DNA of 64,000 nt. Origin: an uncultured Opitutia bacterium. Lineage in GTDB: Bacteria > Verrucomicrobiota > Verrucomicrobiia > Opitutales > Opitutaceae. Positions 10,523 through 20,188 of the stretch are shown here, in pieces. The DNA lies in assembly GCA_903862955.1 (NCBI GenBank), contig CAIPAH010000004.1, positions 62,001 through 126,000 of the forward strand, in the 5' to 3' direction. The position numbers and the translations under genes were made by a program. Position 1 is the stretch's first letter. The number at the start of each line of letters is the position of its first letter. Below the pieces are notes generated by a model. The model did not search any database. It was given only the letters and a program-made list of their open reading frames with translations, and had not been told where the DNA came from.

Positions 10523-12121
10523 TCAATAGACCTGCTCGTCGAGCAGCGCGAAGAGTTCGGCCTCGGTGATGCGCTTCTGCGCCATGGAGTCGCGCTCGCG
10601 GAGCGTGAAGGTCTGCCCGGGCTTTTCGATCGTGTCGAAGTCGATGGTCACGCACCACGGCGTGCCGATTTCGTCCTGGCGGCGATAGCGGCGGCCGATG
10701 GCGCCGGCCTCGTCGTAGAACACGGCGTATTTTCGCTTCAGCTTGGCGTGGAGCGCCTGCGCGACGGCGACGAGCTCGGGCTTGTTCTTGAGCAGTGGGA
10801 GCACGGCGACCTTCACGGGCGCGATGCGTGGCGAGAAGCGGAGGACAGTGCGCTTTTCGACCGCGCCCTTGTCGTCCTTCACGTCCTCCTCGGCGTAGCC
10901 GGCGCAGAGGACGGCGAGCAGGATGCGGTCGACGCCCACGGCGGGCTCGATCACGTGCGGGACAAATTTCTTCTTGGTGCCCTCGTCGAAGATCTCCTGC
11001 GGCTTGCCGCTGGCGTTGGCGTGCTGCGTGAGGTCGTAATTGCCACGGGCGGCGATGCCCCACAGCTCCTGCACGCCGAACGGGTAGGCGAACATGATGT
11101 CGACGGTGCCGCGCGAGTAGAATGCGAGTTTCTCCTTCGGGTGGGTGTGGCGCGAGAGGTGGCTGGCGGGCAGGCCGATGCTTTTCAGCCAGGCTTCGCA
11201 CCAAGTGATCCACTCCTCGTGGCACTTCGCCCAGTCGGCGTCCTCATGGATGAAATATTCCATCTCCATCTGCTCGAACTCGCGCGAGCGAAAGATGAAG
11301 TTGCGCGGCGTGATCTCGTTGCGGAAGGACTTGCCGATTTGCGCGATGCCGAACGGCAGCTTCACACGGCCGGTGTCCCAGACATTCTTGAAGTCGACGA
11401 ACATGCCCTGCGCCGTCTCGGGCCGCAGGTAGGCGATGGCGGACGAGTCGCGCATCGGGCCGACGTGCGTCTCGAACATCATGTTGAACGCGCGCGGCGG
11501 CGTCAGGCTGCCGGGCTCGCCGGTGGCGGGCGACGGGATCAGCACGATCTCGTCGGGCTGGGCCTCGGTCATATCGCGAACTTGCACCGGTTGGAGGCGA
11601 CCACGAATACCCTTTTTTCGTTTTAACTCCTCGGCCTTCTCTTGAAGTTCCGCGGCCGTTTTCTCGCTTTCGAGAGCTGAGACATAGCCAATGGTCGCCA
11701 TTTCCACATCCAGAGTGGTCAAATTCTCACTAGGCGAATTTAGGTCCTGTTTCGTTTCTGTCTTTGGAATCGCGACAATTACCGCGGCGAAGAACAGCTG
11801 GTCGGCGCGGTAGCGCTGCTTCGAGACTTTGCAGTCCACGAGTGGATCGGTGAACCCGGCGACGTGGCCGGACGCCTCCCAGACCTTCGGGTGCATGATG
11901 ATGGAGGACTCGAGGCCGACGACGTCGTCGCGGCGGCGCACCATGTCGTTCCACCAGCAGTCGCGGATGTTCTTTTTCAGCTCGGCGCCGAGCGGGCCGT
12001 AGTCGAAGAAGCCGTTGAACCCGCCGTAGATCTCGGAGGACTGGAAAATGAAGCCGCGGCGCTTCGCGAGCGCGACAATGGCGTCCATGGAGACGGCGGC
12101 GAGAGCGGGGGAGTCGGACAT
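10523..12121 (-). CDS. glyS: Glycyl-tRNA synthetase
   Basis: [61 protein letters not shown]; class II aaRS motifs. Confidence 0.95.
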   Translation of the reverse strand: MSDSPALAAVSMDAIVALAKRRGFIFQSSEIYGGFNGFFDYGPLGAELKKNIRDCWWNDMVRRRDDVVGLESSIIMHPKVWEASGHVAGFTDPLVDCKVSKQRYRADQLFFAAVIVAIPKTETKQDLNSPSENLTTLDVEMATIGYVSALESEKTAAELQEKAEELKRKKGIRGRLQPVQVRDMTEAQPDEIVLIPSPATGEPGSLTPPRAFNMMFETHVGPMRDSSAIAYLRPETAQGMFVDFKNVWDTGRVKLPFGIAQIGKSFRNEITPRNFIFRSREFEQMEMEYFIHEDADWAKCHEEWITWCEAWLKSIGLPASHLSRHTHPKEKLAFYSRGTVDIMFAYPFGVQELWGIAARGNYDLTQHANASGKPQEIFDEGTKKKFVPHVIEPAVGVDRILLAVLCAGYAEEDVKDDKGAVEKRTVLRFSPRIAPVKVAVLPLLKNKPELVAVAQALHAKLKRKYAVFYDEAGAIGRRYRRQDEIGTPWCVTIDFDTIEKPGQTFTLRERDSMAQKRITEAELFALLDEQVY

Positions 12122-12159
12122 AGCCCGCCAGAGATGGCGACTGCCCCGGCGGGGGTCAA

Positions 12160-12360
12160 TTTTAACCACGAAACCCACGGCAGACACAAAAGGGGCCCAA
12201 TCCCGATCCTTTGCCCGCGAATAGCGCGAATTTACGCGAAGGGTCAGGACTGAACACTATGTGCGGTTTGGGTTCGGAAACATTCGCGCAGATTCGCGCT
12301 ATTCGCGGGCCAAAACCATTCTGACTTGGGTTTCGTGTGCTTCGTGCTTTTCGTGGTGGA
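12160..12360. repeat. Nested family C inverted repeat
   Basis: inner arms 12213-12240 GCCCGCGAATAGCGCGAATTTACGCGAA and 12283-12310 TTCGCGCAGATTCGCGCTATTCGCGGGC; outer arms ACCACGAAAC... and ...TTTTCGTGGT. Confidence 0.85.
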
Positions 12361-12364
12361 AATC

Positions 12365-13300
12365 ATGCAGCTACGCCCGCTTGGCCGCACCGGTCTCCAG
12401 GTTTCCGCCGTCGGCTTCGGCGGTTCGCCCATTGGCGGGGTGTTTCGGCCGGTCTCCACCGCGGAGGCCGACGCCACCGTGCAGGCGGCGCTCGATGCGG
12501 GGATCAACTACTTCGACACCGCGCCGTACTACGCGGCGACGGTCGCGGAGAGCGTGCTCGGAAACGCGCTGACGGGCGTGCCGCGCGAGCGTTACGTGAT
12601 GGCGACGAAGGTCGGACGTTATGGGAAGGACGATTTTGATTTCTCCGCGTCGCGCGTTGTCCGCAGCGTGGACGAGAGTCTCGCGCGCCTGCGCTGTGGC
12701 CATATCGACGTGATCCAGGTGCATGACCTGGAATTCGGTTCGCTGGCGCAGGTGGAGAACGAGACGCTGCCGGCGCTCGATCGGCTGCGCGCGACGGGCA
12801 AGGTCCGCCACCTCGGCATCACCGGCCTGCCGCTGGCGGCGCTGCGCCGGGTGCGGCATCGGGCGGAGCCGCTGGTGGACACCGTGCTGAGCTACTGCCA
12901 CGGCACGCTCAACGACACGACCTTCCTGCCGTTTGCCGCGGAACTACGCACGTCGGGCGTGGGCGTTATCAACGCCGCGCCGCTCGCGATGGAGCTGCTG
13001 ACGCGCCGCGGCCCACAGGACTGGCATCCGGCGCCGCCGGCGTTGCGCGCGGCCTGTGCGGAGGCCGCGGCTTATTGCAACGAACGCGGCGCGGATCTGG
13101 CCGACCTCGCGTTGAGCTACGCCTTCAGCCTGCCGGGCATCGATTCGACTATCATTGGACTGGCGAGCGTGGCGCAGGTGCAGAGTGCCGTCGCCTGTGC
13201 GGCGCGACGCCCCGATCCGGCGCTGCTCGCCGGTGTGCAGGCGTTGCTCGCTTCCGTGCAGGGTGTGAGCTGGCATACCGGCCGGCCCGAAAACCACTGA
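12365..13300 (+). CDS. Aldo/keto reductase (L-fucose/L-galactose dehydrogenase-like)
   Basis: MQLRPLGRTGLQVSAVGFGGSPIGGVF...GINYFDTAPYY...RYVMATKVGRYG; start chosen at internal Met. Confidence 0.85.
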   Translation: MQLRPLGRTGLQVSAVGFGGSPIGGVFRPVSTAEADATVQAALDAGINYFDTAPYYAATVAESVLGNALTGVPRERYVMATKVGRYGKDDFDFSASRVVRSVDESLARLRCGHIDVIQVHDLEFGSLAQVENETLPALDRLRATGKVRHLGITGLPLAALRRVRHRAEPLVDTVLSYCHGTLNDTTFLPFAAELRTSGVGVINAAPLAMELLTRRGPQDWHPAPPALRAACAEAAAYCNERGADLADLALSYAFSLPGIDSTIIGLASVAQVQSAVACAARRPDPALLAGVQALLASVQGVSWHTGRPENH

Positions 13301-13303
13301 ACC

Positions 13304-14317
13304 ATGCAGACGCTCATCCTGAACCAGCCGGGTGAATTGGTCCTCGGGGACACCCCTGCGCCGGGCGCGCCGGGACCGGGGGAAGCGCTCGTGCGCGTGC
13401 ACTGCAGCGGCGTGTGCGGCACGGACCTGCATGCGTATGCGGGCAACCAGCCGTATTTCACTTATCCGCGGATTCCGGGCCACGAGTTGGGCGTCGAAGT
13501 GCTGGCGGTGGGCGCGGACGTGACGAACGTGCGCGTGGGCCATCGCTGCGCCGTGGAGCCGTATTTGAGTTGCGGACGCTGCATTGCCTGCCGGCGCGGG
13601 CGGACGAATTGCTGCGAGACATTGAAAGTGCTCGGCGTGCACGTGGACGGGGGCTGGCGCGGCGAGATGATCGTGCCGGCGGTGAAGCTGCACCGCTCGA
13701 CGAAACTCAGCTTCGAGCAACTGGCGCTGGTTGAGACGCTGGGCATTGGTGCCCATGCGGTGGGACGCGGTGCACCGGAGCGGGGCGAGTCCACGCTCGT
13801 GGTCGGCGCCGGCCCCATCGGGTTGGCGGTGGCGCAATTTGCAGTGGAGGCGGGTGCGAAAGTGACGGTGCTCGACGTGAGTGAGACGCGGCGGGCCTTC
13901 GCGGCCCGCTGGCTGGGCGTCAACGCGCTCGACGGCCGCGGGCTGACGCCCGAGGCGCTGCGCACGGCGTTGGGCGGCGACCTGCCCACGCTGGTGTTCG
14001 ATGCCACCGGCAATCCGGCGTCGATGCGGCAGGCGTTTCTCTGGCCGGCGCAGAGTGGCCGGATCGTGTTCGCGAGCCTGGTGCAGGGGGAGATTGCGTT
14101 CGACGACCCGAATTTTCACCGGCGGGAACTCACCGTACACGCGACGCGCAACAGCACGCCGGCTGAGTTTCGGCGCGTCATCGCGCTGATCGAGTCCGGC
14201 CGGATCGACACCGCGCCGTGGGTCACGCACCGCGCCCCGCTGGCGGAAGTGCCGAAAGTCTTCGCGAGCTGGACGAAGCCCGAGACCGGCGTCGTCAAGG
14301 CGATGATCGGGCTGTGA
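13304..14317 (+). CDS. Zinc-binding alcohol dehydrogenase (MDR family)
   Basis: VHCSGVCGTDLHAYAGNQPYFTYPRIPGHELGVEV; Cys-rich structural zinc lobe CGRCIACRRGRTNCC; Rossmann VVGAGPIGLAV. Confidence 0.9.
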   Translation: MQTLILNQPGELVLGDTPAPGAPGPGEALVRVHCSGVCGTDLHAYAGNQPYFTYPRIPGHELGVEVLAVGADVTNVRVGHRCAVEPYLSCGRCIACRRGRTNCCETLKVLGVHVDGGWRGEMIVPAVKLHRSTKLSFEQLALVETLGIGAHAVGRGAPERGESTLVVGAGPIGLAVAQFAVEAGAKVTVLDVSETRRAFAARWLGVNALDGRGLTPEALRTALGGDLPTLVFDATGNPASMRQAFLWPAQSGRIVFASLVQGEIAFDDPNFHRRELTVHATRNSTPAEFRRVIALIESGRIDTAPWVTHRAPLAEVPKVFASWTKPETGVVKAMIGL

Positions 14318-14330
14318 CCACGGAAGTTGT

Positions 14331-14486
14331 CACCACGAAATACACGAAAGGTTTGGCCCACGGAACACACGGAACCGGACCCTCTTCGGATTGGCTCAGC
14401 GATTTTCCGGTTCCGTGTCATCCGTGTGTTCCGTGGGCTCATCTTCCGGAGTTCGACTTTTCGTGTATTTCGTGTGTCTCGTGGTG
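14331..14486. repeat. Nested family C inverted repeat
   Basis: outer arms CACCACGAAATACACGAAA / TTTCGTGTATTTCGTGTGTCTCGTGGTG; inner arms CCCACGGAACACACGGAACCGGA / TCCGGTTCCGTGTCATCCGTGTGTTCCGTGGG. Confidence 0.85.
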
Positions 14487-14499
14487 AACTCTCCTCCCC

Positions 14500-16347
14500 A
14501 TGGCTAAATCGCCCGCTGTTCCCCGCCCCGAGTATCCGCGTCCGCAGCTCGTCCGCCGCGACTGGCTCTGCCTCAACGGCCGCTGGCAGTTCGAGGTCGA
14601 CCAGGGCGACAGCGGGCTCGACCGCGGCCTGCTCGGGCGCGCGCTGAAGGACACCATCAACGTGCCCTTTTGCCCGGAGTCGAAGCTCTCGGGCGTGGAG
14701 AACACGGATTATCTGAACGCCGTGTGGTATCGCCGCGAGGTCACGATCCCGCGCGCGTGGCAGGGCCGGCGGATCCTGCTGAATTTCCAGGCGTGCGACT
14801 ACGACACATTCGTCTGGGCGAACGGCGTGGAAGTCGGCCGGCACCGCGGGGGAATGACGCCGTTCAGCTGCGACCTCACGGCCGTGGTGCAGCCCGGCAA
14901 GAAGGTCACACTGGTCGTGCGGGCGCGGGACAACCCCCGCGAGTCCGTGCCCTCGGGCAAGCAGTCGTGGGTGTTCGAGAATTCCGGCTGCCACTACACA
15001 CGCACCACCGGCATCTGGCAGACGGTGTGGCTGGAACCGGTAGCGCAGCGGGCGCACCTGCAGCGACCGAAGATCGTGCCGGACCTCGCGCATGGGCGGT
15101 TTTTGATCGAGCAGCCCGTGACGGGCGCGCAGGCGGGGCTGACCTACCGTGCGCGGCTGCACGACCGGCTGGGCTACATCAGCGAGACGGAATGCGTGTG
15201 TGGTTCGGGCTTTTATCCGCGCCTTGAACTCGTCATCCCCGACGCGCGCCAGCACCTCTGGAGTCCCGAGGATCCGCATCTCTACGATCTGGAACTGGAG
15301 CTCGTGGACACCGACACCGGCGAGCTCGTGGACGCGGTGAAGAGCTACGCCGGCCTGCGCAGTGTCTGCATTGACGGCTTCGCGGTGAAACTGAACGGCC
15401 GTCCGCTCTTCCAGCGGCTCGTGCTCGACCAGGGTTATTATCCCGACGGGATACTGACCGCGCCGAGCGACGCCGCGCTGGTGCGGGACATCAAACTTTC
15501 CCTGGCCGCCGGCTTCAACGGCGCGCGGCTGCACCAAAAGGTGTTCGAGGAGCGGTTTCTCTACCACTGCGACCGGCTCGGTTACCTCGTGTGGGGCGAG
15601 TTCAGTGATTGGGGCCTCGCGGGCCGGGCGGCGGTGCGCGGCTGGGTCGCTGACGGCAAGGGCGGCTACGTCCGCGGCGGCAACCACATTGGCAACGAGT
15701 ATCCGGCGGGCTACATCACGCAGTGGCTGGAGGCACTGCAGCGCGACTTCAACCACCCGGCAATCGTCGGCTGGTGTCCGCTCAATGAGAGCGAGAGCCG
15801 GCAGGACGAGCGCAACACGACGCACGACGACGTGATGCGCGCGATGTTCCTCGCGGCGAAACTCTACGACACGACGCGCCCGGTGTTGGACGTGTCCGGG
15901 TACTGTCACCGCTTGTCGGAAAGCGACATCTACGACGCGCACGACTACGACCAGGATCCGAAGACCTTCGCGGTGCGCCACGCGGCGCTGATGCAGGACC
16001 AGCCCTGGGGCAACTCATCGCCGGTGCACAGCTCGATTCCTTGGCACGGCCAGCCGTATTTCCTGAGCGAGTTCGGCGGCATCTGGTGGAATCCCCGCGC
16101 CAAGCCCGGCGATCCGTCGTGGGGCTACGGCGCGCGGCCCAAGTCCATCGGGGAGTTCTACACGCGCTTCGAGAAACTCTGCCGCGTGCTGCTCGATCAC
16201 CCGCGGATGTTCGGCTACTGCTACACGCAGCTGACGGACGTCTACCAGGAGCAGAACGGCATCTTTTTCTTCAATCGGAAGGGCAAGTTCGACCTGCGGC
16301 GGATCCGCGCGGCGCAGCAGCGGCCGGCCGCGATCGAGAAAACCTGA
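14500..16347 (+). CDS. Glycoside hydrolase family 2 protein
   Basis: LNGRWQFEVD sugar-binding domain; acid/base region GWCPLNESESR; nucleophile region FLSEFGGIWW. Confidence 0.9.
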   Translation: MAKSPAVPRPEYPRPQLVRRDWLCLNGRWQFEVDQGDSGLDRGLLGRALKDTINVPFCPESKLSGVENTDYLNAVWYRREVTIPRAWQGRRILLNFQACDYDTFVWANGVEVGRHRGGMTPFSCDLTAVVQPGKKVTLVVRARDNPRESVPSGKQSWVFENSGCHYTRTTGIWQTVWLEPVAQRAHLQRPKIVPDLAHGRFLIEQPVTGAQAGLTYRARLHDRLGYISETECVCGSGFYPRLELVIPDARQHLWSPEDPHLYDLELELVDTDTGELVDAVKSYAGLRSVCIDGFAVKLNGRPLFQRLVLDQGYYPDGILTAPSDAALVRDIKLSLAAGFNGARLHQKVFEERFLYHCDRLGYLVWGEFSDWGLAGRAAVRGWVADGKGGYVRGGNHIGNEYPAGYITQWLEALQRDFNHPAIVGWCPLNESESRQDERNTTHDDVMRAMFLAAKLYDTTRPVLDVSGYCHRLSESDIYDAHDYDQDPKTFAVRHAALMQDQPWGNSSPVHSSIPWHGQPYFLSEFGGIWWNPRAKPGDPSWGYGARPKSIGEFYTRFEKLCRVLLDHPRMFGYCYTQLTDVYQEQNGIFFFNRKGKFDLRRIRAAQQRPAAIEKT

Positions 16348-16364
16348 ATGGCCGCGCCCGTGTC

Positions 16365-17156
16365 TCAGCGGGCCGGCCAGGTGAGCGCGATTAGGCCGAC
16401 GTAGGCCACGCCGATTCCTGCCTCGAGGAAACCCACGCGACGCGCCGGCCAGGCCGGGCGCAACGGCGTGACGAGGAAGATCGTCCGCGCGAGCAGCACA
16501 GCCGCGAGGACGGACGCGGTCCACGGGGCGAGGTGCAGTCTTGCGAGCGCGAGCAGTCCCAGCAACGCGAGTACGGCCGCAAAGATGGACCAGAGCGGGT
16601 GGGCCGAACCACCTTTGTTCAGCCGCAGGTAGGTGCGCACCGTGAGCACAGTGGGGAAATTACGCGCCAGCATCACGCCAGCCAGGGCCAACGCCGGTGC
16701 CGTCGGCCAGTGGGCGAGCGTGGCGAGGGCGGCGGGCAGCACGGCAAACGCGGCGCTGCCTGAAAGCTCGGCGGCGGCGGCGCGCATTTCGTTCTGCCGG
16801 TCGAAATAGAGAAACAGCGCCCCCGGCGGGATCGCGAGCAGCAGCGGCCAGAGCGCGGCGGTTCCGCCGAGCAGCCAGGCGGCGAGCAGGCCGAGCGCGC
16901 TGAGCGCTGCGAGCAAAAGGCTGACGCCGCGCGCGCCGGGTCGTGGAGGATTGCCGCCGGGGGCAAGCATGAGCTTGAGGGGTCGACGCAGCAGGAAGGC
17001 CGACGCGGCCGACACGGCCAGCGCCACGCCGGCTACCGATGGCGCCACAAGCAAGCCCAGTGCCAGCGGTTCCAGCGCGAGCGACCACGACCCGTGTTCC
17101 CGCGGCAGGTAGACAGAGCCGCGGGGCGTCGGAGCGGGGGCAGGGGGCGGAGTCAT
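16365..17156 (-). CDS. YwiC-like family membrane protein
   Basis: YLPREHGSWSLALEPLALGLLVAPS plus multiple hydrophobic segments. Confidence 0.75.
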   Translation of the reverse strand: MTPPPAPAPTPRGSVYLPREHGSWSLALEPLALGLLVAPSVAGVALAVSAASAFLLRRPLKLMLAPGGNPPRPGARGVSLLLAALSALGLLAAWLLGGTAALWPLLLAIPPGALFLYFDRQNEMRAAAAELSGSAAFAVLPAALATLAHWPTAPALALAGVMLARNFPTVLTVRTYLRLNKGGSAHPLWSIFAAVLALLGLLALARLHLAPWTASVLAAVLLARTIFLVTPLRPAWPARRVGFLEAGIGVAYVGLIALTWPAR

Positions 17157-17272
17157 GGCGATGAGAGCAGCGCGGATTCTGACCGGGCGCCTTGACCCGC
17201 GTCAAACCGGGGCGCCTTCGGATTGAAACCATTGCCAGCAGACAAATTCCCGCAAAGGTTGGCCCCTGCGCC

Positions 17273-18073
17273 ATGGCGAAGACGGCAAACGATTTTCCCG
17301 CAGTGTCGGTCAATCCGATCCAGCCCTACGATCGCATCCGGGAACTTTATCTTTACGAGGAGCCGGCGCTGCTGGCGTCCATCCAGCGGGGCGACCGCAA
17401 ACAGGCCACGCGCATCATCAACCTCATCCTGCTGCACATCTACAGCGCGGGGGCGGAGCGGAGCGAATTGCTGAAGGGGCTGCTGCTCGAGCTGGTGGTC
17501 ATGATGTCGCGCGCCGCAGTCGAGGCGGGGGCGCCGCAGTCGGAGGTGCTGGGCTTGCGCTACCGCCACCTTACAGAGCTCGCGGCGATTTCCGACGACG
17601 AGCAGTTGTCGCGCTGGTTGAAGGAGGCGGTGGTGCGGATCTTTGACGCGGTGGAGCGGTGTCGGGCCGGCAGCGTGCCGCAACCGGTGCGCAAGGCACT
17701 GGACGTCATCCGCGCCGGCGCCGGCAGTGCGCTGACGCGCGAGCACGTCGCCCGGCAGGCCGGCGTCTCGCCGCGCGTGCTGGCCGAGTTGCTCAAGGAA
17801 CGCACCGGGCGCTCGTTCACCGAACTCCTGCGCGAGGCGCGCATCGAGCGCGCGTGCGAATTGCTGGTGAAAACCGAGATGACGGTGGCGGCGATCGCGT
17901 TCGACTCGGGCTTTTGCGACCAGAGTTACTTCACGCACGTTTTCCAAAGCCTGAAAAAGACCACTCCCCGGCAATACCGCATCGCGGGCCAGGGCCAGCC
18001 GGCGCCGCCGGCCAAGGATGACGTTCCGAATCCCAAGAAGGCGGGTCGGGCGGCGGTGTCAGGGAAGACCTGA
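17273..18073 (+). CDS. AraC family transcriptional regulator
   Basis: C-terminal double HTH: LTREHVARQAGVSPRVLAELLKERTGRSFTELLREARIERACELLVKTEMTVAAIAFDSGFCDQSYFTHVFQSLKKTTPRQYR. Confidence 0.88.
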   Translation: MAKTANDFPAVSVNPIQPYDRIRELYLYEEPALLASIQRGDRKQATRIINLILLHIYSAGAERSELLKGLLLELVVMMSRAAVEAGAPQSEVLGLRYRHLTELAAISDDEQLSRWLKEAVVRIFDAVERCRAGSVPQPVRKALDVIRAGAGSALTREHVARQAGVSPRVLAELLKERTGRSFTELLREARIERACELLVKTEMTVAAIAFDSGFCDQSYFTHVFQSLKKTTPRQYRIAGQGQPAPPAKDDVPNPKKAGRAAVSGKT

Positions 18074-18505
18074 GGCGAGGTCGGGGTAAAAGAGGGACTT
18101 AAGCGCGAAGGCGCAAAGACGCGATGCCGGACAGGGCAAGTTGCGGGTGTTAATTTATGCAAAACAATAGGTTAAGTAGCATTGTTGGATCGGGTCATGG
18201 GGCGTTTCTTGTTCTTATCACAACTTTCTTCCCTTGAATACTTTGCACGATTTGGGCGAAACCATGTGCGGTTTGGAAGTGTTCGAATTAGGTGGTTCTA
18301 ATGAGCGCTAGTGGATGTTCTAACTCGTTATAGGAAAAGAGGATTTGGTTAATTGGATTTCGTCAAAAAAGCCCCGCCTCGAATCACCAAAGATAGGTTT
18401 CAGAACACAAGACCCGAAAACGGGGTTCGGGTAGGCTCTTTCCGTGAACAACCCCGCACCCCAAACCAAGCTGTCCCGGACGGCGGCGTCGGCTACTCAC
18501 GACCT

Positions 18506-20110
18506 ATGATCCAACCCCAAAGCAACGCCACCTTCCGCGAGATGCTGACGTCCGGGCCGTTCATTTACGGCGCCGAGTTGGTGACGACGCGCGGAATCCC
18601 TGAGCCGGACCAGCGCCCGAAGCTGGTGGAGTTGGGCGAAGGCCTCGCGGCGGACTCGCGGATCGCGTGGGTGTCGATCACGGACAATCCCGGCGGCAAC
18701 CCGATGATCCCGGCGGACTGGATCGCGAACGTTTTGAAGCCGCGCGGGAAGCAGCTGGTGATTCACCTCACCTGCAAGGATCTCAACCGCAACGGGCTCG
18801 AGTCGGCGGCCTGGCGTTACGCGGCGGAGGGGTTCAACAACATCCTCGCGCTCACGGGCGATTACCCGGTCGCGGGCTTCAGGGGCCCGGCGCAGCCGGT
18901 GTTCGATTTGGATGCGACCAGCCTCATCTCGATGCTGCGCGCGATGAACGAGGGCATCGAAGTGACGAAGCCCAACGGCAAGAAAGACCGGCTGCCCAAG
19001 ACGAATTTCTTCACCGGCTGCGCGGTGGCGCCGTTCAAGCGCCAGGAGCGCGAGCTGATGCCGCAATATTTCAAGTTGGCGCGGAAGATCCAGTGCGGCG
19101 CGGAGTGGGTGATCCCGCAGCTCGGCTACGACATGCGGAAATTCCATGAGATTAAGCTCTTCCTCGACTGGGCGCATCTCTCGGCCCCGATTGTCGGCAA
19201 CGTTTACGTGCTGAACAAGGTCGTGGCCCGCATGTTCAACCAGAACAAGATCCCGGGCTGCGTGGTGAGCGACGCGCTCTATGCGCAGGTCGAGAAATAC
19301 GCCGCGGGCGTGGACAAGGGGAAGGCGTTCTTCAACGAGCTCGCCGCGAAGCAGCTTGCGGTGTTCAAGGGCATGGGCTTCGCCGCCGGTTATCTGGGCG
19401 GCATCCACAAGGCGGAATCGTTCGCGCAGATCATCGACCTCGCCGAGAGCTTCGCGCCGGATGACTGGAAGCAGTTCGCGAAAGAGATCCAGTTCCCGAA
19501 AGAGGACGAGTTTTACCTCTTTGAACAGGATCTCGCGACCGGCCTCGGCGATGGCGCGCAGCTCAACGCCGCCTACCTGAAGTCGCTCGACCATCCGGAA
19601 AAGTCCGACGAGGCGACCCTCGCCTACCGGTTCACGCGCATGATGCACGGCCTGGCGTTCAAGCCCGGCGAGAAGCTTTTCCCCGTCGTCCAGCAAACTT
19701 ACGCGCGCCTCGAGTCGGGTCACTTCGCCCGGACCCTCAAGGCCGCCCACGCGATCGAGCATATCTCGAAATCCGTGATGTTCGGCTGCCAGGACTGCGG
19801 CGACTGCTCGCTCCCCGACACGGGTTATTTCTGTCCCCGCGCGTCCTGCTCGAAGAACCAGCGCAACGGCCCCTGCGGTGGTTCCGCCGACGGCCGCTGC
19901 GAGCTGAACGACAAGGACTGCATGTGGGCACGCGCCTACGACCGGCTGAAATCCTACGGCGAGTCCCGTCACATGATCGAAGGCCCGGCGGTCTTCCCCA
20001 ATCTCGCGCTCAGCCACACATCCGGCTGGGCGAACAATTTCCTCGGCCGCGATCACCATCAGGTCGCGGTCGCCCCCAAAGAGCCCGCCGCGCCCGACAA
20101 GCCGGCCTGA
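18506..20110 (+). CDS. Methylenetetrahydrofolate reductase fused to MetV-like Cys-rich C-terminal domain
   Basis: MetF-like barrel (FIYGAELVTTRGIPEPDQRPKLVELGEGL...LALTGDYP); C-terminal CQDCGDCSLPDTGYFCPRASCSKNQRNGPCGGSADGRCELNDKDCMWARAYDRLK. Confidence 0.85.
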   Translation: MIQPQSNATFREMLTSGPFIYGAELVTTRGIPEPDQRPKLVELGEGLAADSRIAWVSITDNPGGNPMIPADWIANVLKPRGKQLVIHLTCKDLNRNGLESAAWRYAAEGFNNILALTGDYPVAGFRGPAQPVFDLDATSLISMLRAMNEGIEVTKPNGKKDRLPKTNFFTGCAVAPFKRQERELMPQYFKLARKIQCGAEWVIPQLGYDMRKFHEIKLFLDWAHLSAPIVGNVYVLNKVVARMFNQNKIPGCVVSDALYAQVEKYAAGVDKGKAFFNELAAKQLAVFKGMGFAAGYLGGIHKAESFAQIIDLAESFAPDDWKQFAKEIQFPKEDEFYLFEQDLATGLGDGAQLNAAYLKSLDHPEKSDEATLAYRFTRMMHGLAFKPGEKLFPVVQQTYARLESGHFARTLKAAHAIEHISKSVMFGCQDCGDCSLPDTGYFCPRASCSKNQRNGPCGGSADGRCELNDKDCMWARAYDRLKSYGESRHMIEGPAVFPNLALSHTSGWANNFLGRDHHQVAVAPKEPAAPDKPA

Positions 20111-20188
20111 GGCGCGCAAATACCAAGAGCCCGCAGCCACCGTCTCAATTCCCCTCCTCTCGCCTCTTACCCATCACCCAACTTTCCC

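Noticed and set aside
18421-18505. SAH or SAM riboswitch upstream of metFV
   Set aside because: GGCGGCGTCGGCTACTCAC only loosely resembles the 3' part of an SAH element and the conserved 5' half is missing; retained only as an unclassified leader.
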